The notes under the pieces were generated by a model. The model was not told the DNA's origin. It ran no database searches and saw nothing but the letters and a program-made list of their open reading frames with translations. The translations under genes and the position numbers were made by a program. Below, piece by piece: positions 45,301 through 55,705 of a stretch of 64,000 nt of DNA. Location: the NCBI GenBank assembly GCA_017590115.1, contig JAGGNK010007448.1, positions 9,464,815 through 9,528,814 of the forward strand. Direction: 5' to 3'. Every line of letters starts with the position of its first letter. The first letter of the stretch is position 1. The stretch comes from Montifringilla adamsi. Its lineage: Eukaryota; Chordata; Aves; Passeriformes; Passeridae.

Positions 45301-48300
45301 ACACTGATGGGCTTAGTAGCACTTCCTTGGGAAGCAGTGGCCTGGATTGGATCTGTTGTGTGATAACCTGTGCGGGATGACCTGGAGATTGCACCCCACT
45401 TGGAGATGATGGGTCCGTCGCTGAACGGGATTATCGGATCCTCCTCCTTTGCCCTTCTCTGCGTTTCAAATAAATGCACTCTCCTTTTAACGTCCCCACT
45501 GTCCAAATCCTACAGATTCAGGAGACAGGAGACACACGGACTCATTTGAGGTTATGCACATTCTTCAGTTGGCCAGTAACTTTCTCATTATAGTTGCCTA
45601 TTTACAAAACTGGAAAAGGATATTCCAAACAACTTATGAGCAGAACTACTTTAAAATACTACTAATGGAAACTATGACCTTTTTTTTTTTTTTTTTTTAA
45701 AAGGCTGGTTTAACCAAACAGAAGACACTTCAGCATGGAAGGATCATCACACTAATGAGAGAACATGCAGAAAACCCCTACCATTAACACGGCATTGGAA
45801 TTGGCAATCACATCCTTGGGCTCTGAGTCGATAGCATTTATACAAGAGCCAATAGTGCCACAAGACCACGGTGAATAGTGAGAGAGATGGTCTTCCTCAA
45901 ATTTAGTTCCACTCAAATCACTGACACTCTCTGAGAACTACAGAAAAGGGAATAAATAAGCAGTAAATAATAAAAACAGGGAATTCAGTTTTAAAATGAG
46001 AACATAATTTAATTAAATAGCAGTAAATGTATCTCAAAAGTCAATCAAGGAGTTCCAGCCATATTCAAGACTTGACTTGGGGACAACATAAGCTGTTTTG
46101 TCCAATTTTAAAACAGTGCCCCTGGCAGCTGTCAGAGGGCAAATTTTGCCATACAAATAACTGCCTGGCCTGCCAAGATTTGAGACTGGAATCTGTGTTA
46201 GTGTCAGGTTTCTTGAGGCAAATATCTACAGTAACTTAACTGAGAGGAAGCCGTGCATTTTCCTTTAATGTATTAGCCAGTGCTAAATAAAAGTACAACT
46301 TACAACCCTCCAACCTGGGTGAAAATGACTAAATCCTGATCCACCTTGAATACATGCATAAGGCACTTCAGGTACACTTACAAGATCTGATCTGAAGAAT
46401 TATTCTTAATATCTCAAATATCACCAACAAAACTCAAATCACAGCTAAGAGTGCTTGGCACAGTCGTTTTCAAACCAGTTTTTTGGACGTATCTCATTTA
46501 GAGAGATAAAGTATTTTAAGTGGTTTTTTGGTTTTTTTTTTTCTTCAAAAGTGCACTATTGCTATTTCTTGAGTTCCCCTTCTTCTTTACAAGACTTATC
46601 ACAGAAATACACAATGTCCTACCAGTGCTTTTTGCCACTTTTAAGGGAGTGCATTCTTTGGGACTTGATAAGCACTTGGTGTTTGATTCAAGGCTACTCA
46701 TCAAGTCAAGCCATTTGGAGTATCAAAGGCAATGTACTTTAATGGAAAACACAACTGCTGTTCCTTATACAAAAACCTGGAGGTTCACAAAGTGAGTTCA
46801 GTAAAATTACATTTCACTTAGTGAAGTTGAATTGAATCACTTCACTTCTTGACCTTTTTTCTGCAGTCATGTTATGCATCACCTTAATACCAAACTGAAT
46901 TGCATCATTATCAGATATCACTTTCCTTTTGCTAGAAAATTAACTTAATTTTATGAACAATAAATGCCAGGTAGAAAATCTTTCCTAGAAGTATTAAATG
47001 GCATCTTACAGAAACAGGAAGGGAAAATAAAGAGGTTCTTTGGCTTCCCACCTCTGTGCTGAAATCTACACTGAAGAGAGGAGAAGGTGGTGTTGGAGAT
47101 GGTGTTGCCATAGGAAGGGTTGACGATACCAGAGGAGTTTTCTGTGTGTGGTACTGTGCCCATTGCTCTGGCTTCCGCCTCAGCTGCTCATCATAACCAG
47201 TCTTCAAATGACCACAAGGCTCCTAGAAAGAATAAATACAGGACTGCATATCCCATCATACTCTAATCAAAAGGCAAATACTTCCATGGGACACACCTGG
47301 CTCCCCAAATTTCCTTGGGTCTGTAACCCTCCACTGATATCACTTGAAGAATTTCACAAGAATTTGTGGGCCCATGTATGGCAACTCAAATCTTAAATAT
47401 GCAATTAATTCAATCAACATACATGGGCATTAAAGAGGCAAAGGGGTTCTGTTCCAGATGCAGATGACAATGGTCTGTTTTGAAAGCCCATTTTAAAGTT
47501 AGAAACAAACCAAGAACTTTGTCCAAGTCGCACGTCCCGATCACTGCAATAAACAGGTCTATGCTAATTATTTACCAGCTTTCCAGTAATGACCTTCAGA
47601 ACCAAGTCTGCATGGAGCTTTCCCTTCCTGGCTCTCACTTACCCTTGGTAAAGGCACAGTCCTCTGCTCGTTTGGAGGTTGACAAGCCACAGAGTAATAC
47701 CCATCCAGAGAGTTGTACCTCTCCCGCAATGATGTCTGATAGACAGAAGAGTGCATCACATCCATGGGAGGTAAAGAATTGCTCCTGATGATATCATCTC
47801 GTGGGTACATCTGCGGGCGCCAGATGCGCCTGCTGTCGTAGACTGGAGCGTACATTCCAGAGGGGACAGGAGGGACTGGTCCATAGGGCTGCGGAGGAGG
47901 AGGCTGGTAGGGAGAATTCAGTCGATCTCGAGGGGGGAATGTGCTGTAATGATCGGCATATGGCACGGAAGCAGGTGGGAGGGAGGATTCTGGAACGTTA
48001 TTGGACCTCACGAAGCGAGGAACACAGGGAGCCACACCAGCTGGTACTGTTGGAGGTGCTGGATAATACCCTTAAAAATTGGAAAAATACATATTTAATG
48101 CAACCACAAATGACCCAAAATTTTACACCTTAGAAAACTGTAAATAGCCTTGGTAAGTACCTTAGAGAATGAGGAGTTACATTTTACACCTCTTACTGAC
48201 CCTACCATGTTTCTGTTAAATATCATTTCATGTATGACAACCAAATCTGCAGATGCAGCGCTGGCCCTTCACCAACTGGACCCAGTTTGGACAATATTGC

Positions 48301-51300
48301 TCCTATGTACTGTGGTGTAACTAAGTAACTGAAAACACAGAATCTTCAGCAAGTCTTTATATAGGAAGTTAAAATAGTTCTCTCTAAAATAAAAATCTAT
48401 ATTACTAAAAAATAAAAAGTCTATAAGTAACTATTTCACACTTGATTTATTGCTCTTTCTTTGGAGAGGATTGCCTCAACATCTCTACCTTTTGAGAGCT
48501 TGTGAATGACTCAGTGCTAAAAACCACAATTGCTTGCCTGAATATAAACATGCACAGTACAACCTAAAAAGATAACTGGAACCTTTCAAAAACATTCCAG
48601 CAAGCACAAAGACATGTAAGCCTCCCAGCAGAAGTGTGCTATGCCTCTGAATCCTGCCCAAGGATACCCTCATGGATGGGCCATGGAAAGAGCAAGCCTA
48701 AATAAAAACAATTACATGCTAACAAAGGAAAGAGTAGATGAAAGACCTTGAGATTCAAGTTCTTCTGGAGGCTGAAGTATAAGCTGTATGACATACAGCA
48801 CACAAAGGCAAGAACCACCAACACTGGGACCAAACTTCAAGTCCCTCACATACCCAGCAATTAACAAGATTAGTACTCCATGAAGAGAACATTCAGCTGA
48901 TATTTAATAAAATTAAATAAAATAAACAAAACAGACATAAAAGTTATTTCTTATAAAAGATATTTTTTCTGAGAAAAGTTCAGAGCTATTTCTTAATCAG
49001 CGCTGATCACACTCACCTGTCTGTGGGTACTGTGGAACTTCATATGACAGCTGAGTCCTGGGATCTTGGAAATATTGAACGTTATCAGAATGTGGAGGGT
49101 AGACAGGTACTCTGGGAACAAATGGGCTGGATTTTGGAGGCACAGAATTGACTTCTGTTCCAATATTAGGAGGACCAGCTGAGGTAGCTGCTGCCTGGCT
49201 TACAGGAGTCTTGGGTGGAGAACCGATTTTACTGAAAAGGATTACCAAGAAATCATTAAACAGATCTTCACTTATTTCAGTCAGTCACCTCTTCTTGTAC
49301 ACTCCCACGTAACATGGAAATTTGGGCCTTGACACTTTCTCTGGAATTTTGTTTTTCATACCCTGAACCGATGCTACATTTTAGACTTTCTCCTAGGAGA
49401 ACTCAAAAATGGACATAAATGTTGTGATACTCTTCGTAAGTGTATTCTGATAAAGACAAAGGTTTTGAAAAGCTGAGAGCTTTACCATTTGTCTCCATTG
49501 CACATGAGTATTGAACAGCTAAAACAATGGACTGCAGTGCAAGACCCTACACAGCTCTGCAGCCACTGAGCACCAGCAATTACTGCAAGCCAGGACCACA
49601 CTTCAGTATCTGCTGGCCACCCACAAACCCCATTTATTATTTTAGATAATCTAAAAGCAAAATGTTCTGTTGAATTGTCTTGATGTAAAAAAGTCACCTA
49701 CTTTTCAGGAAGTGATTCTGTGGGGGACCCAGAAGCGTTCTGGCCATTGGCTCCAGTCTTCCCTCCCTTCTTGGTGTTGTCCAGAGCTCTCAGGGAGGTG
49801 TCTGCACAGCGGGGGATCAGCTGGGGAACCCCAGGTTCCAGATTAGCTATTCCATTAGTACTTGGCACCATCTTGCCCGTTGCCTCAGGGCTTCCTATGA
49901 CAGAGATCACGTTTCCTGTGGTGGTTGAGACGGTGCTGTTTACACCAACTTTGTTTAGAAGGGGGAATGTTCTCACTGTTGCGCTGATTTTTTTGTTCCT
50001 CAAGCGATATCTACAAACATGTGCAAACACACAAAAGACAAGATGGTATAGAAAGTGCTTATTGTGAAGTTTAATGGATTTGCAAAACTAGCAAAAATAA
50101 GGGATTGACGTGGAACATGACATCAAAAAATTACAAATTTGTTTTCAACAACTGGAACCCGAAATCATCTCTCCTAAGACCCATTCTGCAGTTCTTTAAA
50201 AATGCATTTGGGTGAAAACAACTTCAAGAATGCAGAGCTGCATATTGTTCAATAACGCAGTTCACTCCTTAAGTCATTAAAATGTAGTTAATGTTCCCTC
50301 TTGTACGTAATATAACCAATCCTTGAAAGACACTGAGCTTGCACTCAATTGCAGGAAAGGAAATTTCACCTCATATGGGGTAAAATAAAAAATAAAACTG
50401 GAATTAGTCTGTAGACATTGCTTTGCTGTATCTTCAGTTTCACATAAAGAACTGTCATGTCAAGAGTCCCTCCAAATGAATGAATACGCGAAGAGAATGT
50501 TTTCAAAAATCTCTGTAGATTGCTTGGATTTAAATTGAAAGGATGAAAAAAAAGGAAAAAGTCTCCCACACTCACTTTTCAAGCTCTTCCTGAGAATGAG
50601 CAAATGTACAGTTTGTTCCTCTTGGACACCCCCCTTGCTGTCGAAGGTCTCGGCACATACTTGTTTTGTATTTGCTATTTGGTTGTGGCTTAAAAAAGAA
50701 CAACAAACAAAAATCACAAGACATTCCTCTTACCATCTATCAGACATTCACATAAAAGTAGGCTTAAAATACAGAAAATACATCCATGGCATGTTTTTAC
50801 ATTTTGCATTTTTAATCAGGAAAACAAGGACACTCCTTGTTGAGGGGCTAAGTTGTCCTTGTATGGATTTCTCTACGGCCACTTCTGCTGCATTCCATAT
50901 TCACAAATGTTAGGTTCTCAAAATCTGAATGCAGTAAATAACAGTATCATCAATTATCCCACAGCAAAGGCTATAAATATTTCAAACCAACAGTAATTCT
51001 TCAAAGCTGCATCTCCCAGTAAATTAGAGAGGAAGTTGAAGACATGATGCAATGACCAAGTCTGGTTACCTGTGGAGTTTCATGGCCTTTTCTACTGTAA
51101 TTCTGAATGAAATCCACCAGCCCATGGACCACAGTCTTTACAGCCACCATTGCATTTTCCAGCTGCTCCCATGTTGGAGATGCTGCATCTAAAATGATGA
51201 AAAGCAGGGTTGTCACTCAGTCAATAATTCCAGTATCATAAATAAGAGGCACATCTTGTATTACTTTACAACATTAAGTACTAGGACAGAACTCTGAGAG

Positions 51301-54300
51301 CCCTGAAGAAGACTTTATTATGTTCATTGATGGGAATTTCAAAACCAGGAATGGAGGTTATCATCTTAATTTACTTTGCTAGATATGAAGAATACCAAGA
51401 AATGTTTAAAAAGCTTGATTTGCATACCTGGATTTGGATCTATGTTTGCCAGGAGCTCTAAATGAGGCCTCAGCCTGTTTAAGTTTGCAGGATCCCCCGT
51501 GCGCTGCAAGACAATTGTCAATTCTTGTACACTCTTAGCAAAAGATTCTGGAGATTGAAGCTGAAAATAAAGGGAGCATTAGTGTGCTGCATCTTACAAT
51601 TGTCAATTACTGATCTTAAAAAGGTATTCATGACATTGGTTCCTAAATGCAATATATAGTGTCTTCAGATGGCATATAGAGAGGATCAGTGGAGAGAAAT
51701 TTTATTTCTCAACTCAGAATCTGCCCTATGAAGCTTCATCATAAGACACCAAAAAGTTAATTAAAGTAGTTCATATGATGAATATGCTACATCAGGGAAA
51801 AAAAATTTCAATCTAATTTTAATTAATATTTGAACAAAAACTTAATTAATGGAGTTCTTTGATTTTTCTTGTAACATTTAATAGTCAAAACTAATCCTAC
51901 AAAGATACTAAAATCATCCCTTTGACAAACCTTGTCAATAATGGATTGCATGTGTGATTTATGTGCCAGGTCTCCATAAAGAAGGGAAGACCACTGTTCT
52001 GGTGATATTCTAAGTCCTGCTTCCATGGCAATGTGAACAATTTGGGCATCGTGCTCTCTCCGCAAAGCCTCGTAACTCCGGAACTCTTCTTTAAGCTGCA
52101 TCAGAGAAGAATCTTCATCCCTTTTAGTGACCTAATAAATAGTAATAGTTAAACATTCCTTCTTTAACCAAGAATCTCCATGTTCATCACAAAAACCAGC
52201 TGCACAGCACAAACCACAACAGTGGTTTTTTACCTTAAAGCATGATGCTCTATACAGTAGCTGCACAACATGACCAATGCTTGTTTTAGAGGCCTGAGGA
52301 AATCTTGGTTCCAGCCTTTGCACAACAAAAAGTACCAGAACTTTTCTTGAGAGTGCAGAGCCATCTTCCAGTGCCAGTAATACAAGTTTCAGTGCCTCCT
52401 CTTGCATAGCTGTAACACACAAAAATGAAAGTTAAATATATTCCAGAAAACAGGAAGGCTAATGTATTTGAACAGGTAAGCAGGAACATCTAAATCATCT
52501 TGAATGTAATTCCTTATTGCTTTTTATTTTACTAAAAAGAAAGATTTTAAAGAAAGTTGCTAGTTTAGAAGAAATATTTAGAACCACTCTAAGCACAGCA
52601 AACTTAGAGCTAAGACTAACTTCCAGTAATAAACACATCAATAGTGCAGTTTTTATACTTTTCTCCACTGTGCAGTCTTGTAGCTATTGTTCTTCTGGAC
52701 ACCTCTTCAATGCCACACCATGAAACTATAAAATAAATATGGGAACAGTACTGGAATGCTATCAATAGTTACAGGAGTCAAGAGAGGACAACTTCTATTT
52801 TAAAGAGAATTTTCTTGCTGCTATGCTTGCTTTAGCTGCGTTCTTAACTATGAATTTGTTTTCTATGTATATAAATCATTGTAAATTTCAAAAGTATGCT
52901 GCAGCTGAGGTTAGGCTGATTGTACTGACAGCTATTCAATACCAATCACAGGCAGCAGTACAGCCAGCCTGCTACACTCCATTACAAACTGTGCACAGCA
53001 TGTGCTTATTGACTCCTCTTTGCCAGGATTTCTGAAATACTTCCTCCCAATTTCAAAGAACATTTAATGGACCAGAAGGGGAAACAATCAAAAACTTTAT
53101 GCCAGAAGATTGTACTAGTTGGGGTTTTTTCCCCTTTCTCCTTTCTTTCTAGCAGAACATCTTCAACTGAACAGAAGAAATTTCAAAACATTTTTGTAAA
53201 GAAAAGGTACAGCTAAAAATATTCTGTTGCAGATGTACAGGTCCCTCACCTGGTCCCAGAAACTGGCACCCTCGTGCCCTGACAGCAGCCCAAAGATTGG
53301 CAGAAAGTTGCTGAGGATTTTGGTGCTGCAGGATGAGTTCTGTGACAGTTCTCTCTCCCAGCGACCGAGCTGCCCTCATGGCTCTGACCCGACCCTCCTC
53401 CTCCACCAGCTGACAATTCACCAGTGTCACAAGCTTCCTCTGCATGGGACGGCTCAGTGCACTCTGATTCAAGCTTGCAACACCTTCAGAGAAAGGGAGA
53501 AAAGGCAAACCAGTGCTTCTCATCAAATTCATCTGAGTGAGACAAAAAAAATGTCTAACAGTGTATGTCTTTCTCTAGGACTTGGATACCAGTCACAGGT
53601 ACCTTCCTTTCTCTTAGGCAACTCTGTGTAATTCTTTATCAAAAAGAACTTTAATTAAAATCTTAAACTGACATCAAAGCCGTTCTTTGGGGAAAGTTCA
53701 GTTTCAGTAGAAAGTTAGCCCCAAGGCAGTATTATTAAATAGAGTATTTTGTAAACTTAAAAATAAGAAAACCACAAACAAGTGTCACAAGTGTGAATAA
53801 GCTTTTAAAGACACAAGGCAATTTTATTAGAAAAATGAGAGTATTATCTCACTGACATTTACAATCAGTGCTGAAAACACAACGCTGTTAAAAGCAAGCA
53901 TCAAAATTCCACTGCTCAGCAGAGACTCACCTTTTCCTCCACTTAATGGCTTTAAGTAGAGTGCCAAATCCTCAACACATTTCTTTGCTACTTCATAATG
54001 TTTGTTCTCTCCTACATTACTCAACTTTACTGTCTGATGATCAGGTACCTAAAAAAATTCAAGGGGGAGGAAGGGGGAGCAGAATTACATACACCTGGCT
54101 GACCTCCTCGATGGTACCCACATCACCATTAATTACATAACACTGCAGATGTGCACTGCTCTGAGAGCAGGGAAACACAGGACCCACCCAGGGCATGTAC
54201 ACGGCATAGGGAACAACAAAAAGGGCCCAAGATGAAGACTAGAGTGATGAAAGATGGTTTTTGTTATTACTCAACACCTTAAAAACAGAAGTAGGGTAGA

Positions 54301-55639
54301 AAACAATAACCAACATCTAAAAGATGAAGAACACAAGATCTGAGAAGGTGATCAGTATACCAGATCAGCAGGATTTACTGCAAAAAAAGCTATAGGACAA
54401 AATGAACTAGCAAGAATGTAATAAAGCAAAATTTAAAAATGATTTAAGCATCTTTTTGGCATGCTGAAATCTTCCAAGAGAAGAAGCAGGAAACTTAACT
54501 CAGTGGAAAAAAGCTTGAAGTAGAGTAACAAGGTCAGATAAGGAAAACGGAGGGAGTGTTAGTCATAATAAATTAATTGTTTGGAATACATTGCAAGGAG
54601 TTAGGAGACCATGAAAATAAATGTTGTGAGATCACAACAATGATCTGACACATAAAAAAAAGGAAAGGATCACGTGAACTTGAGAAACAAAAACACTCTG
54701 ACATAATGTCATTACCAATAGCTGTGTCAAGGCGTGTGATAGGACATTAAAAAGAGAAGTAAATAACATCATCTTACTGCCTCACCAAGGTGTTAGAGAG
54801 TAACATGGAAAAGCACATGAATCAGCATAAGGGGAAGAGACTTATTTAGTCTCCATAAAGTGCAGTACTGATTATATAATCACTGTTTTGCCACTGCTAC
54901 GAGACAGCGCAGGGAACATTCCTGGCCTGATTAGCCAGTGTCTGCAAACGCAACTGAAAAGCCATCATCAAGCATATTTAAAAAAAAATTATACACACAC
55001 ACTTCTGGAACTTGGTTAAACAGCCACTTCCAAACATGTGACATTTAGGAATGAGATTTCTCACAAGGCTAAGACGAACGAGTGCAGTCTGCAGGTTCAC
55101 TCATTCTACTGACAATTGAGACAGCCAATTGTCTGCTTCCCAATGGGAATTTGTCTCCAGTCACAGTTCAAGAGCCTTTTAAAATCAGACTTCAGGTTAC
55201 AATTAGAACACGTTTCCATTTTATGAGAAGATGGCCCTGAAATGGTGAAGTTGCTTTTAGAGCACGTATGGATTCCTAGAGAGTCCAAAGTTAAGCCTTA
55301 CCATTTATTTGGGCTAAAATGAGGAAGAAAGAGCAGCACACATATTGCAGCTAGCACGGAGAAGGCAACAACACGAAGTGGCAAAACAAAGAGCTGCCTC
55401 AATCATACCTGGGCTCCAACCAGCTGGAGGAGTGCAAAGTTCACAGGGAGCACATCGATGTCGGTGTTGATGGCAGTCTGGTCAAAAGGACATGCCTTGC
55501 GATGGAGCTTGTTCAGGCAGGTCTTGCACACGGTGTGAGAGCAACCTAAGCTGATGGGTTTGTGCACATTCTCATCAAACTCATTGTAGCAGATTGGGCA
55601 GGACAGAAATTCTGTCCACTGAGCTGCCTGCACAGGCAT
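42183..55639 (-). CDS. RC3H2: Roquin-2 RNA-binding RING/CCCH protein
   Basis: Binds constitutive decay stem-loops in 3' UTRs and recruits the CCR4-NOT deadenylase; paralogue of roquin-1, acting in P-bodies and stress granules, with a RING E3 domain. Twenty coding exons sum to 3576 nt, 1191 aa, equal to the human length. RING: C14, C17, C33, H35, C38, C41, C50, D53. The ROQ/HEPN region spans about 85-400; roquin-1 stem-loop contacts K220, K239 and R260 correspond to K217, K236 and R257, and the sanroque position M199 is M196, all intact. CCCH finger C416-x8-C425-x5-C431-x3-H435. Then a Pro-rich disordered tail with [15 protein letters not shown], ending MVNS. All introns are GT-AG with closing phases. 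Start: [17 protein letters not shown], 66 bases into its exon. Confidence 0.98.
42991..43139 (-). CDS. RC3H2: RC3H2 coding exon 19
   Basis: Residues 1077-1125, [17 protein letters not shown] to LGEDLVI, plus two bases. Reading through the donor would give an immediate TGA. Confidence 0.95.
43518..43625 (-). CDS. RC3H2: RC3H2 coding exon 18
   Basis: Residues 1041-1076, [17 protein letters not shown] to QGEQIE; acidic. Confidence 0.95.
44160..44294 (-). CDS. RC3H2: RC3H2 coding exon 17
   Basis: Residues 996-1040, [18 protein letters not shown] to KEIDLRNGE; predicted helical/coiled segment of the C-terminal part. Confidence 0.95.
44442..44523 (-). CDS. RC3H2: RC3H2 coding exon 16
   Basis: Completes R968 and encodes 969-995: [16 protein letters not shown] to SIELQQ. 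Too short and split to stand out as an open frame. Confidence 0.94.
45046..45130 (-). CDS. RC3H2: RC3H2 coding exon 15
   Basis: Completes D940 and encodes 941-967: [17 protein letters not shown] to RYAE, plus two bases. Confidence 0.95.
45296..45509 (-). CDS. RC3H2: RC3H2 coding exon 14
   Basis: Residues 869-939, [17 protein letters not shown] to TKPISVS, plus one base. Followed by a 165-bp intron. Confidence 0.96.
45680..45698. repeat. Poly(T) tract (19 T)
   Basis: T19 in the RC3H2 intron between coding exons 13 and 14. Confidence 0.9.
45782..45937 (-). CDS. RC3H2: RC3H2 coding exon 13
   Basis: Residues 817-868, [17 protein letters not shown] to SNAVLM. Acceptor CTGTAG, donor GTAGGG. Confidence 0.94.
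47052..47222 (-). CDS. RC3H2: RC3H2 coding exon 12
   Basis: Residues 760-816, [17 protein letters not shown] to FSVDFSTE. Confidence 0.95.
47643..48070 (-). CDS. RC3H2: RC3H2 coding exon 11 (Pro-rich)
   Basis: Completes G617 and encodes 618-759: [15 protein letters not shown] to TVPLPR, with [19 protein letters not shown]. Largest coding exon, disordered region. Confidence 0.97.
49017..49231 (-). CDS. RC3H2: RC3H2 coding exon 10
   Basis: Residues 546-616, [17 protein letters not shown] to VPQYPQT, plus one base. Confidence 0.96.
49702..50010 (-). CDS. RC3H2: RC3H2 coding exon 9
   Basis: Residues 443-544, [18 protein letters not shown] to TESLPE. Low-complexity linker after the CCCH finger, the least conserved part. 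Confidence 0.95.
50576..50688 (-). CDS. RC3H2: RC3H2 coding exon 8 (CCCH zinc finger)
   Basis: Residues 405-441 plus two bases. Complete C-x8-C-x5-C-x3-H finger ([19 protein letters not shown] then AH). Donor GTGAGT. Confidence 0.98.
51070..51188 (-). CDS. RC3H2: RC3H2 coding exon 7
   Basis: Completes D365 and encodes 366-404: [17 protein letters not shown] to KGHETPQ. Confidence 0.97.
51428..51560 (-). CDS. RC3H2: RC3H2 coding exon 6
   Basis: Residues 321-364: [17 protein letters not shown] to ANIDPNP, plus one base. Confidence 0.97.
51659..51749 (-). ncRNA. SNORD90: Intronic C/D-box snoRNA, candidate SNORD90
   Basis: In the RC3H2 intron between coding exons 5 and 6 (51561-51930). The minus strand reads terminal stem GTGTCT, a perfect C box ATGATGA (51736-51742), an internal CTGA D'-like box (51714-51717), then D box CTGA (51665-51668) and the matching stem AGACAC. 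It ends about 98 nt upstream of the 3' splice site, the normal position for an intron-processed C/D snoRNA. In mammals SNORD90 is hosted by RC3H2, so the name rests on host synteny plus boxes, not on an alignment. The potential guide next to D' is CATAGGGCAGATT; I did not identify a target. Confidence 0.75.
51931..52131 (-). CDS. RC3H2: RC3H2 coding exon 5 (ROQ core)
   Basis: Residues 254-320, [16 protein letters not shown] to MQSIIDK, with R257. Donor is the weaker GTTTGT; the intron that follows hosts the snoRNA. Confidence 0.97.
52234..52409 (-). CDS. RC3H2: RC3H2 coding exon 4 (ROQ core)
   Basis: Residues 196-253, [16 protein letters not shown] to YRASCFK. Contains M196 (sanroque position) and the RNA-contact lysines K217 and K236. 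Confidence 0.97.
53250..53483 (-). CDS. RC3H2: RC3H2 coding exon 3
   Basis: Residues 118-194: [16 protein letters not shown] to RGCQFLGP. Highly conserved ROQ lead-in with [20 protein letters not shown]. Confidence 0.97.
53931..54048 (-). CDS. RC3H2: RC3H2 coding exon 2
   Basis: Residues 78-116 plus one base: [18 protein letters not shown] to LKPLSGGK. Start of the HEPN-like part. Confidence 0.96.
55409..55639 (-). CDS. RC3H2: RC3H2 coding exon 1 (RING)
   Basis: Residues 1-77, whole RING finger. The exon itself begins at 55705 (acceptor CTTACAG), giving 66 bases of 5' UTR. Donor GTATGA. Confidence 0.97.
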
Positions 55640-55705
55640 TGTGGAAGCTGGACACTTGTTTAGCAGGCTAGCAGACCATTATTTCACTGTACTATGTTTT
55701 GGCAG

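Larger units (their letters stand above)
42382..51930 (-). other. RC3H2: RC3H2 introns between coding exons 6-20
   Basis: All GT-AG, from 165 bp to about 1.1 kb. Apart from the snoRNA intron (51561-51930) and the T19 tract, I recognise no repeat families or RNA genes in those at 42382-42990, 43140-43517, 43626-44159, 44524-45045, 45938-47051, 47223-47642, 48071-49016, 49232-49701, 50011-50575 and 50689-51069. Confidence 0.7.
52410..55408 (-). other. RC3H2: RC3H2 introns between coding exons 1-4
   Basis: Introns 52410-53249, 53484-53930 and 54049-55408. The last has an A-rich, gene-free stretch at about 54200-55000. No supported feature. Confidence 0.7.

Noticed and set aside
45740..45760. 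GTGATGA C-box-like motif on the minus strand in another RC3H2 intron
   Set aside because: No D box at proper spacing and no terminal stem, unlike the candidate at 51659-51749.
55106..55288. 60-codon Cys-containing minus-strand frame in an RC3H2 intron
   Set aside because: No splice sites in phase with neighbours, and RC3H2 already reaches its full known length without it.
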